Position numbers and translations under genes: made by a program. Shown here piece after piece: positions 37,041-45,452 of a stretch of 64,000 nucleotides of DNA. The stretch's first letter is position 1; each line of letters begins with the position of its first letter. The notes beneath the pieces were generated by a model. That model had not been told where the DNA came from and did no database searches. It was given only the letters and a program-made list of their open reading frames with translations. Location of the stretch: the NCBI GenBank assembly GCA_958296035.1, contig OY282431.1, positions 1,491,001 to 1,555,000 on the forward strand, written 5' to 3'. The stretch is from Paracoccaceae bacterium. Its GTDB lineage: Bacteria; Pseudomonadota; Alphaproteobacteria; Rhodobacterales; Rhodobacteraceae.

Positions 37041-37838
37041 ATGCCGGACCAGAGACTTTCGGATGCAGCTTGCAGGGAGTTCGCAAGCGAGATCGTGGCG
37101 GCCATCAAGACGGATTCGCGATTGGAGCACATCTCGAACCGTGTGGACATGACCATGGCCGATGCCACTAGAATTCGTCGAACCGTGCTCGAGATTCTTG
37201 TCGCTACCGGAGCGCACCGGATCGGCTACAAGGTCGGGTTCACATCCGATGCCGTCCAGATGCTGCTCGGGATTGATGGCCCCGAATTTGGATTTCTGGT
37301 CAACACGATGAGAGTTTCCGGCACTGGAAAATTGCCTATCAAGGTAAATTGCCAGACCCTGGTTGAGCCCGAACTCGCTTTCGAAATGGGGCAGGATCTT
37401 GCTAGCAGCGGATTGACCTGCTCTTCCGTGCTGGAGGCTACCAGCCAGGTCTATACCGCCTTCGAGATCGTGGAAAGTCGAGTGGGGCTATCCGCCGACT
37501 TTCGTGACATTGTTGCTGACAACACTGGCTCAGGTCGGTTTGTCCTGTCGCCAGTAGGCGTAGACCCCCGGAGCCTGGCGTTTGCAGACATCGCCGTAAG
37601 TCTGCGCGTGGACAAGAATCAGTTCGAGGCACGCGCCAATGACGTACTTGGTCATCCGGCCAACGCCATTGTGTGGTTGGCCAATCACCTTGGCAGACTG
37701 GGCAAGAATGGTGGGAGGATCCGCAAGGGCGACATAATTCTGACCGGTTCATCGACCAAACCGGTGCCGGTGGCCTCCGGATCTTCGGTTTCCGCTACTT
37801 TTTCGGGAATGGGAACCATGGACATTGCCTTCAGTTGA
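37041..37838 (+). CDS. 2-keto-4-pentenoate hydratase / FAH-fold protein
   Basis: 265 residues of the MhpD/fumarylacetoacetate-hydrolase fold. Seen: HRIGYKVGFTSDAVQMLLGI, VEPELAFEMGQDL with the metal-binding Glu residues, and GDIILTGSSTKPVPVASG near the end. Family members hydrate 2-keto-4-pentenoates or decarboxylate oxalocrotonates after ring cleavage; here it may act on a ring-opened product. It faces the importer operon and is followed 61 bases later by the RidA-family gene. AAGGGG lies upstream of the ATG. Confidence 0.87.
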   Translation: MPDQRLSDAACREFASEIVAAIKTDSRLEHISNRVDMTMADATRIRRTVLEILVATGAHRIGYKVGFTSDAVQMLLGIDGPEFGFLVNTMRVSGTGKLPIKVNCQTLVEPELAFEMGQDLASSGLTCSSVLEATSQVYTAFEIVESRVGLSADFRDIVADNTGSGRFVLSPVGVDPRSLAFADIAVSLRVDKNQFEARANDVLGHPANAIVWLANHLGRLGKNGGRIRKGDIILTGSSTKPVPVASGSSVSATFSGMGTMDIAFS

Positions 37839-37899
37839 CCGCACATGATTCAGCCGTTTTCCATTCACAATAACTTCACGCTGCCAAATTGGGATAGAA

Positions 37900-38340
37900 G
37901 TGTTGACCGAAATGCCGAAAACCAGGAACGCACAACGTGGAAGGCCCGTTAATCCAGCTTGCATCCATGCACCATTTGGCAACTACTCCCATGCCGTATT
38001 GGTCGAAAACGTCGAGCGTGTGCTTCTTGCTTCTGGACAGCTGGGCGTTTCCGGCGAAGGCGAAATTCCGCCCGACGTAGTCTCGCAGGCTAGGATCTGC
38101 TTCGATAGCGCAGATGCCATTCTTGCCGAAGCAGGGCTGGACAGGTCGGCAGTGGTTCGAATTGCCGGCTTCGTTACATCACGAGAGCACATGAGGGACT
38201 ATATGGGCGTGAGAGACCTATGGGTGGCAGAGCTGGCCTGTCCGCCGGCCTCGACCCTTGTCATAGTAAGCGGATTTACAAGACCGGAATTCAAGGTCGA
38301 AGTCGAAATCACCGCTGTAAAGGCCTGTGCGCGCAATTGA
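37900..38340 (+). CDS. RidA/YER057c/UK114-family protein lacking the canonical arginine
   Basis: 146 residues with the chorismate-mutase-like RidA fold: FGNYSHAVLV, LASGQLGVSGEGEIPPDVVSQA, and EVEITAVKA at the end. RidA proper hydrolyses reactive enamines or imines and uses an arginine in a PARS-like segment; here the equivalent region is CPPASTLVIVSGF, without that arginine, so it belongs to another Rid subgroup. A GTG at 37900 with GGGA just upstream is the likely start; TTG 37903 or ATG 37912 are alternatives. Its place in a catabolic cluster recalls RutC in uracil breakdown, by analogy only. Confidence 0.85.
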   Translation: MLTEMPKTRNAQRGRPVNPACIHAPFGNYSHAVLVENVERVLLASGQLGVSGEGEIPPDVVSQARICFDSADAILAEAGLDRSAVVRIAGFVTSREHMRDYMGVRDLWVAELACPPASTLVIVSGFTRPEFKVEVEITAVKACARN

Positions 38341-38671
38341 TTTGTTGGCGGCACCGGGGAGCCCATGCACAACAGGTCTTGAAATCGGTTTCAGCACACA
38401 AAGGGCGTCTTACGCAATGGCATGGGATCGCTTCCTTTCCTCCGTATGCAGTTGGTTCGACATACACGCGGTGCGTGAAAGGGGGTAAGAACAGAGGTTT
38501 GAAAGTGCCGGAATCAGTCGATTGAGGCAAGAGTGGGCAATTCTTTAACGCGATACGAGATGTACCCCTGAGCATCCGGTAACGACTCGCATGGGAGCGG
38601 ATTGTATACTAATAGACCACCTTCGACCTCAGAACTGGCTGCAACGCCGAAACCAAAGCAGGAAAATTGCC
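38341..38671. other. gene-free stretch upstream of ppk2
   Basis: 330 bases with no supported gene. The ppk2 ribosome binding site AGGAAAA lies at its right end. Confidence 0.45.
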
Positions 38672-39460
38672 ATGAAACGTATTAAGATTGCCAACAAGAC
38701 CTATAACAAGGAACTCTTTCAGTTACAGGTTGAACTGGTCAAGATGCAGGCCTGGATCAAAGAGCGCGGGTTGAAAGTAGTTGTAATTTTCGAAGGGCGA
38801 GACGCTGCTGGCAAAGGAGGTGTAATCAAACGCATCGTACAATACCTGAACCCGAGGATTTGCCGGGTTGCGGCATTACCGGCTCCCACAGAGAGAGAAA
38901 AGACGCAGTGGTATTTTCAGCGCTACTGCGCTCACTTGCCTGCTGCAGGGGAAATGGTCCTGTTTGATCGCAGCTGGTACAACCGGGCCGGTGTCGAACG
39001 CGTTATGGATTTCTGTACTGAAGAGGAATATCGCGAATTCATGCGCTCCTGCCCGGAATTCGAGCGGATGCTTGTTCGTTCGGGCATTCAGTTGATCAAG
39101 TACTGGTTTTCTGTTTCCGATGAGGAACAGGAAAAGAGATTCGCGAGCCGGCTCGTCGAGCCACACAAGCGCTGGAAGCTGTCCCCCATGGATCTGGAGT
39201 CCCGAAGCAGATGGGTAGAGTACTCAATGGCCAAGGACCGCATGTTTGCCCATACCGATATCAAGCAGGCGCCATGGTTCGTCGTCGACGCCGATTTCAA
39301 GAAGCATGCAAGACTGAATTGCATAAGTCATCTCCTCACCATGATTCCGTATGACGACCTGACCCCTGCACCAATCATACTTCCGGATAGGAAGGAAGCG
39401 ATGGGGTATGTTCGTCCGCCAATGTCCGATCAGACATTTGTGCCGCCACGGTATCCGTGA
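38672..39460 (+). CDS. ppk2: polyphosphate kinase 2
   Basis: 262 residues; phosphorylates nucleotides from polyphosphate. Seen: Walker A FEGRDAAGKGGVIKR (about residues 40-54), EREKTQWYFQRY, Walker B FDRSWYNRAGVERVM, the lid KRWKLSPMD, and the C-terminal APWFVVDADFKKHARLN, all diagnostic for single-domain class I PPK2. The frame is open further upstream, but ATG 38672 has a good AGGAAAA site and matches usual PPK2 starts. It stands alone and converges with a membrane hydroxylase gene. Confidence 0.95.
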   Translation: MKRIKIANKTYNKELFQLQVELVKMQAWIKERGLKVVVIFEGRDAAGKGGVIKRIVQYLNPRICRVAALPAPTEREKTQWYFQRYCAHLPAAGEMVLFDRSWYNRAGVERVMDFCTEEEYREFMRSCPEFERMLVRSGIQLIKYWFSVSDEEQEKRFASRLVEPHKRWKLSPMDLESRSRWVEYSMAKDRMFAHTDIKQAPWFVVDADFKKHARLNCISHLLTMIPYDDLTPAPIILPDRKEAMGYVRPPMSDQTFVPPRYP

Positions 39461-39541
39461 CACATTCGGCCTGTCCACGCCGCAGAATACACATCTGGAC
39501 GGATCAATACTGATCCTCCAGGGCCTGGCTTGACAGGGAAA

Positions 39542-39572
39542 TCACTTCCGGCAGTTTAGCGGCCGGAAGTGA
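39542..39572. terminator. 11-bp perfect inverted repeat between convergent genes
   Basis: TCACTTCCGGC (39542-39552) and GCCGGAAGTGA (39562-39572) with a nine-base loop, lying between the ends of ppk2 and the hydroxylase gene. Symmetry and position suit a bidirectional terminator, but there is no U-run on either side, so it may act by blocking readthrough or exonucleases instead. Confidence 0.65.
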
Positions 39573-39620
39573 GGCTCGCGCCAAGGACGAAGGGCGCGCA
39601 AAGAATAGGCAGAAGACCGA

Positions 39621-40616
39621 TCAGCGCACGTACATTTGTCGTTTTCGCTGGCGGGTTGCGGTTGTGGCTTCGTCACTTCCGTCATGAAATGACCCGAAAA
39701 TTCTGTCCCAGGGCATCTCTGACGTACCGTAATTGCACTCGAAATATCGATGATGCAGCTGGTGGAAAAAGTCACCGGAATTGAGCCTTTTCTTGTCCTG
39801 AATCAGAACAGCTTCAAAACCGGAATGTGAGAAGGCCGGATGAAGACCCTGGATATAGAAATGGAGCAGGACATGAATGGGATGCGACGGCACCACAAAG
39901 TGAATCAGCACCGATGTGAAATATATCGCCGTCTCTACGGGATGCATTGAAATCCCCGACCACGGGCCAGTAGTGATGTTGCGATGATGGACCTTATGCG
40001 CCACTCTGTAAAGCGGCGGCCAATGCAACAGGCGATGGATCCAGTAGAAGTGGAAGCTGGACCATACCGGAATCAGGACCATCCACGCCACGAACCAGAC
40101 CGGATTGCCGACAAGACTTATACCTGGCGCAACGCCGTTTGCAGCCGCCCAGAAATACAGGACTTCGTACACTGTCCACGCGGTTACGCCGCTCGCAAGG
40201 GACCAGAACATATTGTCCCGGACCTGGCTGCGAAACTTGTAGATGCCGCTATCCTTCGCCAGTTGCCTGTGATCGTATTTGAGCTTCTTGCCTTGTGCCG
40301 TAAGACTGTAGAACCAGTAGTGGAGACCGCCCGCGACCAGACAAAGAAGAAGAACATTCCGAAGCCAGACCTGCGCGATCCAGGCCAAAGATAGCTGTTT
40401 CATGACTTCAGGTTCGGGAATCAGCAGGGCGTATACGAGACAGGCAAGAACCAGTTGCACCGTGGTCGAACTGATGGCCAGCCAATAACGGGAGATCCAT
40501 TTCAACCACAAGAGTGGTTTTGGCGGCCAGTCAAGTATGGGTGAGAGCGGTATTGGTACGTCAGGACTATGGTGCCAGTCCTTCGACTTGCCTTTCTGCT
40601 TGGTAGTCGTGCTCAC
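39621..40616 (-). CDS. sterol desaturase / fatty acid hydroxylase family membrane protein
   Basis: 331 residues with four or more membrane helices and the eight-histidine di-iron signature: FHFYWIHRLLHW (HxxxH), YRVAHKVHHRN (HxxHH), HFVVPSHPIH, and FHQLHHRYFECNYG (HxxHH). These enzymes hydroxylate or desaturate lipids with O2. The upstream frame is open to 40838, but GTG 40616 with AGGAGA four bases before it is clearly the start. The substrate (hopanoid, carotenoid, ornithine or fatty acyl lipid) cannot be told. Confidence 0.9.
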   Translation of the reverse strand: MSTTTKQKGKSKDWHHSPDVPIPLSPILDWPPKPLLWLKWISRYWLAISSTTVQLVLACLVYALLIPEPEVMKQLSLAWIAQVWLRNVLLLCLVAGGLHYWFYSLTAQGKKLKYDHRQLAKDSGIYKFRSQVRDNMFWSLASGVTAWTVYEVLYFWAAANGVAPGISLVGNPVWFVAWMVLIPVWSSFHFYWIHRLLHWPPLYRVAHKVHHRNITTGPWSGISMHPVETAIYFTSVLIHFVVPSHPIHVLLHFYIQGLHPAFSHSGFEAVLIQDKKRLNSGDFFHQLHHRYFECNYGTSEMPWDRIFGSFHDGSDEATTATRQRKRQMYVR

Positions 40617-40943
40617 TTGATCTCCTTTCCCCTGCGTTCTAGTTTGTCGGCCTGCTTTGTGCGGCAACAGCCTGGAAACCGGCTGCGCATCAGCGTGTTG
40701 TCCCGGCAGGTGAAAGAGCAGGCTCCTGAGCCAACCCGACCTCGGGATAATCGTACATAGACTTGCGTACATCCCGGCACAATCGGCAATCCGCACAATA
40801 ACCGACAGGAGGTCAATACTCTGGACCGCCGCCTCCACGGCGGGTGACCGGCCAGGTGTTGGGGATCAATCCAAGCATGTGACGCAATCGCTACCATTTT
40901 CTGTCTCAGCGGGCCAGAGGCGACAAACCAGGAGCCGCAGTAC
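40617..40943. other. gene-free stretch between the hydroxylase and tRNA-Gln
   Basis: About 325 bases, no gene seen; contains the hydroxylase ribosome binding site at the left edge and the 3' flank of the tRNA at the right. No U-rich hairpin terminator for the tRNA was found. Confidence 0.45.
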
Positions 40944-41018
40944 TGGCTGGGGTGGTAGGATTCGAACCTACGGTACACGGTACCAAAAACCGCTGCCTTA
41001 CCTCTTGGCTACACCCCA
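40944..41018 (-). tRNA. tRNA-Gln (anticodon UUG)
   Basis: The leftward strand gives a complete cloverleaf of 75 bases including encoded CCA. The acceptor TGGGGTG pairs with CACCCCA; the D-arm is GCCAAGAGGTAAGGC; the anticodon stem GCGGT/ACCGT encloses TTTTGGT (anticodon TTG); the T-arm contains GGTTCGAATCC. Discriminator base G fits tRNA-Gln. The gene lies immediately beyond the 3' end of the mutase gene on the same strand. Confidence 0.95.
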
Positions 41019-41061
41019 ACTTTCAAAAGCAGCAACCAGGTCGCCCAAGCTTAGGGCAGGT

Positions 41062-41090
41062 AGCCTAACCAGCTCTGCAGTCTGCGTCAA
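41062..41090 (-). promoter_or_regulatory. candidate sigma-70 promoter for tRNA-Gln
   Basis: On the leftward strand TTGACG (41090-41085) is followed after 17 bases by TAGGCT (41067-41062), about 44 bases before the tRNA. The -35 box is in the last codons of the mutase gene and the -10 box includes its TAG stop. Predicted from hexamers only. Confidence 0.4.
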
Positions 41091-42597
41091 CTTCAATCGA
41101 CTGGTCATATGGGCCAATTCTGACAGTGTCACGCAAGATGGCATCAAATTCGACAAATATCCTGCGCATGTCATCGGCGCTCCGCAGGCTTTCGCAAACA
41201 ACGACCAGATTGGGCATGTTTGAGGAAACCCTGACCAATGCCCAGGACCCGTCGGCGAGTACAAGTCGCACACCGTCAACCTCGACCAATTCTACAATCT
41301 TGCGCCCGGCCATGTGACCGCCATCGTCGGCAATGCGATGTAATGCACGGCTCAAGATCTCCATTACGCTGTGTTTCCTGTCGTCCGGGCAGTAGGGAGA
41401 CATGGTGGGTGAAATCCAGGTCTTGGGGAGTTGCTCATACAATTCAGAAAGCGAAAGAGCCGGATGGGTGTCAAGCAGCCGGCAGACCATGACTGCTGCC
41501 TGCAGGGCGCAGTCGTATCCGTGTCCTATGGGCTCTGAGAAGTAGAAGTGACCAGCCTTCTCGAATCCTGCGAGTGCACCGGTCTCCAGCAGCCGCTTCT
41601 TCATGTGGCTGTGACCAGTCCGGCAATACTCAACAATTGCGCCAAGCTCGTTCAGGAGCGGATCTGTTGCAAACAGCGCCGTAGATTTCACGTCTGCCGC
41701 AAACCGCGCCATTGGGTTGGATTTGGCCATATGGCGCGCCATTAGTAGTCCCATCTTGTCGGCAGAAACGGCCTCCCCCTGGTTGTGAACGACACCAAGG
41801 CGATCTCCATCACCATCAAACCCGAAGGCAAGGTCAGCATGATGTTCGACAACAGCCCGTGCCATGTCCTTGAGCATCTCGACACTTTCAGGATTGGGAT
41901 TGTAGTGGGGAAAGGCGTAGTCAGGGTCTGTATGCAGGGGAATAACCGAAAGCCCAATCCGGGACAGAAGTTCAGGTGCGAAGGCTGAAGCAGTGCCGCT
42001 CGCTGTAGCACAAACGACCTTCAGTCTTCTTTGGACAAGCCCCTCGTTTGCCAGGTCGGACAGATAGGCTTCACGAACTCCGGTTACCTCCTGATAAAAG
42101 CCTCCGGTGCGCCGGCTTTCATGCGGTTCAAACGTCTTCTCGCGCAGGGCCTGCATGTCACGGCTACCACAGGTTAAAGGATGAACGAAGCCTAGCTTGA
42201 CTCCTGTCCAGCCATTGGGGTTGTGCGATGCGGTGATCATGGCGACCGAGGGAACGCCAAGATGAAGCCGGGAATAATAGGCCATTGGTGATAATGCCAA
42301 GCCGATATCCAGGACCCCGATGCCGACCTCCAGCAGTCCGACGATCAAGGCATTCTTGACAGATTCCGAATATTCGCGGAAATCATGCCCGATGACGATG
42401 ATCGGGTCGATGCCCTTGTGATGCATGAGATTACCAATACCGCGTCCAACCGCCTTGACACCGGAAAGGTTTATCTCGTCGGGAAAAAGCCACCGGGCGT
42501 CATAGTCCCGAAACCCCGTACCGGCTATCGCAGGTGTGGTGTAAACTGCCCAGCCTTCGTCGATTCCGGTCACGGAACCGTCCACTTGCTCCGGCAT
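41065..42597 (-). CDS. phosphomannomutase / phosphoglucomutase
   Basis: 510 residues of the alpha-D-phosphohexomutase family, interconverting hexose-1- and -6-phosphates for LPS and exopolysaccharide precursors. Seen: phosphoserine loop MITASHNPNGWTGVK, metal loop FDGDGDRLGVV, sugar loop GALAGFEKAGHFYFSEP, and phosphate-binding VRVSSNMPNLVVVCE near the C-terminus. The sugar loop departs from the usual GEMSGH. Length is above AlgC (about 460) through an N-terminal extension. It follows kdsA after nine bases, so the two LPS-related genes are one transcription unit. Confidence 0.9.
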   Translation of the reverse strand: MPEQVDGSVTGIDEGWAVYTTPAIAGTGFRDYDARWLFPDEINLSGVKAVGRGIGNLMHHKGIDPIIVIGHDFREYSESVKNALIVGLLEVGIGVLDIGLALSPMAYYSRLHLGVPSVAMITASHNPNGWTGVKLGFVHPLTCGSRDMQALREKTFEPHESRRTGGFYQEVTGVREAYLSDLANEGLVQRRLKVVCATASGTASAFAPELLSRIGLSVIPLHTDPDYAFPHYNPNPESVEMLKDMARAVVEHHADLAFGFDGDGDRLGVVHNQGEAVSADKMGLLMARHMAKSNPMARFAADVKSTALFATDPLLNELGAIVEYCRTGHSHMKKRLLETGALAGFEKAGHFYFSEPIGHGYDCALQAAVMVCRLLDTHPALSLSELYEQLPKTWISPTMSPYCPDDRKHSVMEILSRALHRIADDGGHMAGRKIVELVEVDGVRLVLADGSWALVRVSSNMPNLVVVCESLRSADDMRRIFVEFDAILRDTVRIGPYDQSIEVDADCRAG

Positions 42598-42606
42598 CCA
42601 GCCCAG

Positions 42607-43437
42607 TCACCCAAACGGATTTGCTTTCGCCAAACGGTCAAACTCGGCAAGTGTTTCAACAAATGCCGGCATGTCATCCAGTGGAAGCATGTTGGGTCCG
42701 TCGCTTGGGGCATGGTCCGGATTCTCATGCGTTTCCACGAATGCTGCCGCAACCCCAACTGCTACCGCAGCGCGTGCGATTACTGGTGCGAACTCTCGCT
42801 GTCCCCCGGAACGGGTCCCCAATCCGCCGGGCTGCTGTACCGAATGTGTGGCATCAATGACCACCGGGTAACCGGTCGCCGCGAGGATGCGTAAACTGCG
42901 CATGTCGGAAATGAGGGTATTATAGCCAAAGCTGGCACCGCGTTCACAAACTAATACCCGATCATTGCCTGTTGCCGTCGCCTTGGCAACAACATTTGCC
43001 ATATCCCGCGGCGCCAGGAACTGCCCCTTCTTGATGTTCAGTGCACAGCCGGTTTCCGCGGCCGCTGTGATCAGGTCTGTCTGCCGGCACAGGAAGGCCG
43101 GAATCTGGATGATATCGACCACTTCTGAAACCGGCTTGCACTGCCAGACCTCATGCACATCGGTCAGGACAGGACAGCCGGTTGCGGCCTTGACTGCCGC
43201 AAGTATTTCAAGGCCTGCCTCCATGCCGGCGCCTCTCGGGCTACCCAATGCGGTGCGGTTCGCCTTGTCGAAGGATGACTTGTAGACCAGTCCGACCCCC
43301 GCCTGGCGGGCAATTTCCATGAGCCGTTCTGAAATACAAAGCGCGTGGCTTTCGGTTTCGATTTGGCAGGGACCCGCGATCAGAACCAGGGGCAGATTGT
43401 TGGCGATGCGGAGATCGCCGACAGCTACAGTTTTCAC
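42607..43437 (-). CDS. kdsA: 3-deoxy-8-phosphooctulonate synthase (KDO-8-P synthase)
   Basis: 276 residues. Condenses arabinose-5-phosphate and PEP for the inner core of lipopolysaccharide. Seen: VLIAGPCQIETESHAL near the N-terminus, YKSSFDKANRTA, PVLTDVHEVWQC, IKKGQFLAPRDM, and PVVIDATHSVQQPGG, all strongly conserved. It shows that the host is Gram-negative. Non-metal or metal type cannot be settled by eye. It lies upstream of the mutase and 45 bases downstream of nhaA on the same strand. Confidence 0.96.
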   Translation of the reverse strand: MKTVAVGDLRIANNLPLVLIAGPCQIETESHALCISERLMEIARQAGVGLVYKSSFDKANRTALGSPRGAGMEAGLEILAAVKAATGCPVLTDVHEVWQCKPVSEVVDIIQIPAFLCRQTDLITAAAETGCALNIKKGQFLAPRDMANVVAKATATGNDRVLVCERGASFGYNTLISDMRSLRILAATGYPVVIDATHSVQQPGGLGTRSGGQREFAPVIARAAVAVGVAAAFVETHENPDHAPSDGPNMLPLDDMPAFVETLAEFDRLAKANPFG

Positions 43438-43482
43438 TGGATTGAATGTGGCAAGAATTCGAAGCCCTGCAATACGGTTTGC

Positions 43483-44754
43483 CTAATGCTTTTTCTCGAC
43501 ACGGAACATAATACCTGCAACGATGGAAATAGCGGCTGCCGCCAAACTCAACAGCGCACCCATTTTGGCCGCGTCCTGTACGCTGCCTGGATCAAATGCG
43601 ACGGTGGCAATGAACAACGAAACGGTGAAGCCGATTGCCGCCACAAACCCTAACACAAGTATATCCACCAGCTTCATGCCTTCAGGTACGCCGAATCGAA
43701 GGACAACGGCGGCAAACCATCCAAACAGGAATATTCCAACCGGCTTGCCGACAATCAGGCCTGCAAGCACAAGAATGGTGGGGATTCCGAACGCTGACAG
43801 CACGACGCCGGCGTTGACCAGTCCAAAAAAGAACAGAATGACTTCGACGGGCCGCTTGAGGAAGTGTTCTATCCTGTTCAGGAGGTCGGTTGCGTGACCG
43901 GGGGCGTCAACGAGGATGCCAAAATCACGATCGGCGTGCGGAATGGCCGGGATGACAGGAAGAAGGCCAAGGGCCGGATGAATGCCAGCTTCCTGGAAGC
44001 CGTACCAGGACAAGGCACCGGCTACCGCGTAGGGCCAGTAGGAAAAGCGCTTCAGGACCCTTGCGGATACAGGTTTTCGGGAATCCCCGCGGTCAAGATG
44101 AACTGGCAACCAGTTGAACAGGAAGTAGGCAATCAGAACTGCCCCCAGGGAAAGTAGCAGCCACGCGGGTACAAGCTCTGCCGAGGGATAGAACACTGCC
44201 AGTATGATAAGTCCAGCGGCGTCGTCAGCGATAGCCAGCAAAAGAAGGAAGCTGACCGCAGGGTGACCAGCTCCAAAGACAATTCTTCCGATCAGGTAGG
44301 AAAAGGCGATATCCGTTGCTGTTGGAATGGCCCATCCATTGGCAACCGCCGAATATGTTGTAGACCCGAAAACAGCTGCAAGACCGAGATAGACGGCTAT
44401 CGGTCCGAACATGCCTCCCGCTGTCGCGAACAGCGGCGTCAACGACTTTTTGCCCCTCAATGATCCATCCTTCAGTGCGACAGCTTCCCAGACTTCCTTG
44501 CCGGCAAGTGCGAAGAAAAAGGCCATAAGCAGATCATTGACCAGATAATGCAGTGTCAGCGTACGATGAAGATGTCCAGCTTCGTCGGCGTGCAAGTGAC
44601 CGATCAGGGCGTAATCCCAAAGTACAAACTCGACAACTTCATGGTAACTGTGATGTGAGATATTGGCCCAGACAAGAGCAGAAAGCGCTCCGGTGATGAG
44701 GAGAAGGGAATACTTCGAAATGAATGCCCAGATCATTGTGCCTAACGCTGTCAT
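43483..44754 (-). CDS. nhaA: Na+/H+ antiporter NhaA
   Basis: 423 residues, about 12 helices. The key ion-binding aspartates appear in AIADDAAGLIILAVF, corresponding to E. coli D163-D164. Other family landmarks are FFALAGKEVWEA, GWAIPTATDIAFSYLIG, and the C-terminal GFVAAIGFTVSLFIATVAF. Functions in sodium extrusion and alkaline pH homeostasis. Sequence length and topology are normal for the longer NhaA forms. Sodium handling would fit a marine habitat, though NhaA is widespread. Confidence 0.95.
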   Translation of the reverse strand: MTALGTMIWAFISKYSLLLITGALSALVWANISHHSYHEVVEFVLWDYALIGHLHADEAGHLHRTLTLHYLVNDLLMAFFFALAGKEVWEAVALKDGSLRGKKSLTPLFATAGGMFGPIAVYLGLAAVFGSTTYSAVANGWAIPTATDIAFSYLIGRIVFGAGHPAVSFLLLLAIADDAAGLIILAVFYPSAELVPAWLLLSLGAVLIAYFLFNWLPVHLDRGDSRKPVSARVLKRFSYWPYAVAGALSWYGFQEAGIHPALGLLPVIPAIPHADRDFGILVDAPGHATDLLNRIEHFLKRPVEVILFFFGLVNAGVVLSAFGIPTILVLAGLIVGKPVGIFLFGWFAAVVLRFGVPEGMKLVDILVLGFVAAIGFTVSLFIATVAFDPGSVQDAAKMGALLSLAAAAISIVAGIMFRVEKKH

Positions 44755-45452
44755 TGGTTGCAGTGAAGAACTTCGAAATGAACTGCGACATGACCAGCTG
44801 ATGCAGGCCCTGGGACGACATTCACTCCAATCTTGTTATCATTTATTATTTTGAACAGCATCTGCCAATCGGTTTTTTGGTCGCCAGCCAGGTGGAGTGC
44901 CCCTGGCAAGATTTCCACACAGAATCCGTTTGCACGGATTGTTCCTTAACTGTCGAATACAATAGTGGGGGCCGGTGATAACGGTGTGCCAGTCCATCGG
45001 CGGTCTGTCCGGCCCTGGCGTTGGTGCCCTGTTCCCCCCAACGATTGTGCTGAGGGAATCAAGACTTGGCGCAACCAGGTGCGAGGGCTATGCGGGCTCT
45101 TCGACCGATCCGGCGAAATACGGTGACAGGAATTCCAGGGGACTCGAGAAAATCTGGAAGGCAACACAACTGCTCCAATACGCCACTCGACCGATTATGG
45201 CAGGTCCAGAATCCCATGCCCGGAAGATATGACCAAACCCTCGGTACGCTACGAGATGCACCGGGTCGTAACGTGTCGGGATGACTGTCGATGCGGAACC
45301 GGTTTTCCCGGCGATTGAGTCCTTGTCGTTTTCATCTAGGAACTCCCTAGTGCAAGAGTATACAAGTCGCCAGCGTTGCCGTGCAGAATCGGGTACCTGC
45401 AGGAGACGGGCAATTGCAAGGCTAGAAATCTTGAGGAGTTCGACAGCATATC
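44755..45452. other. 700-base divergent region nhaA / PIF1 helicase
   Basis: No supported gene. NhaA regulators such as NhaR do not appear. A GAGGAG lies at 45432-45437, about 15 bases from the helicase ATG, which is farther than usual. Confidence 0.45.
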
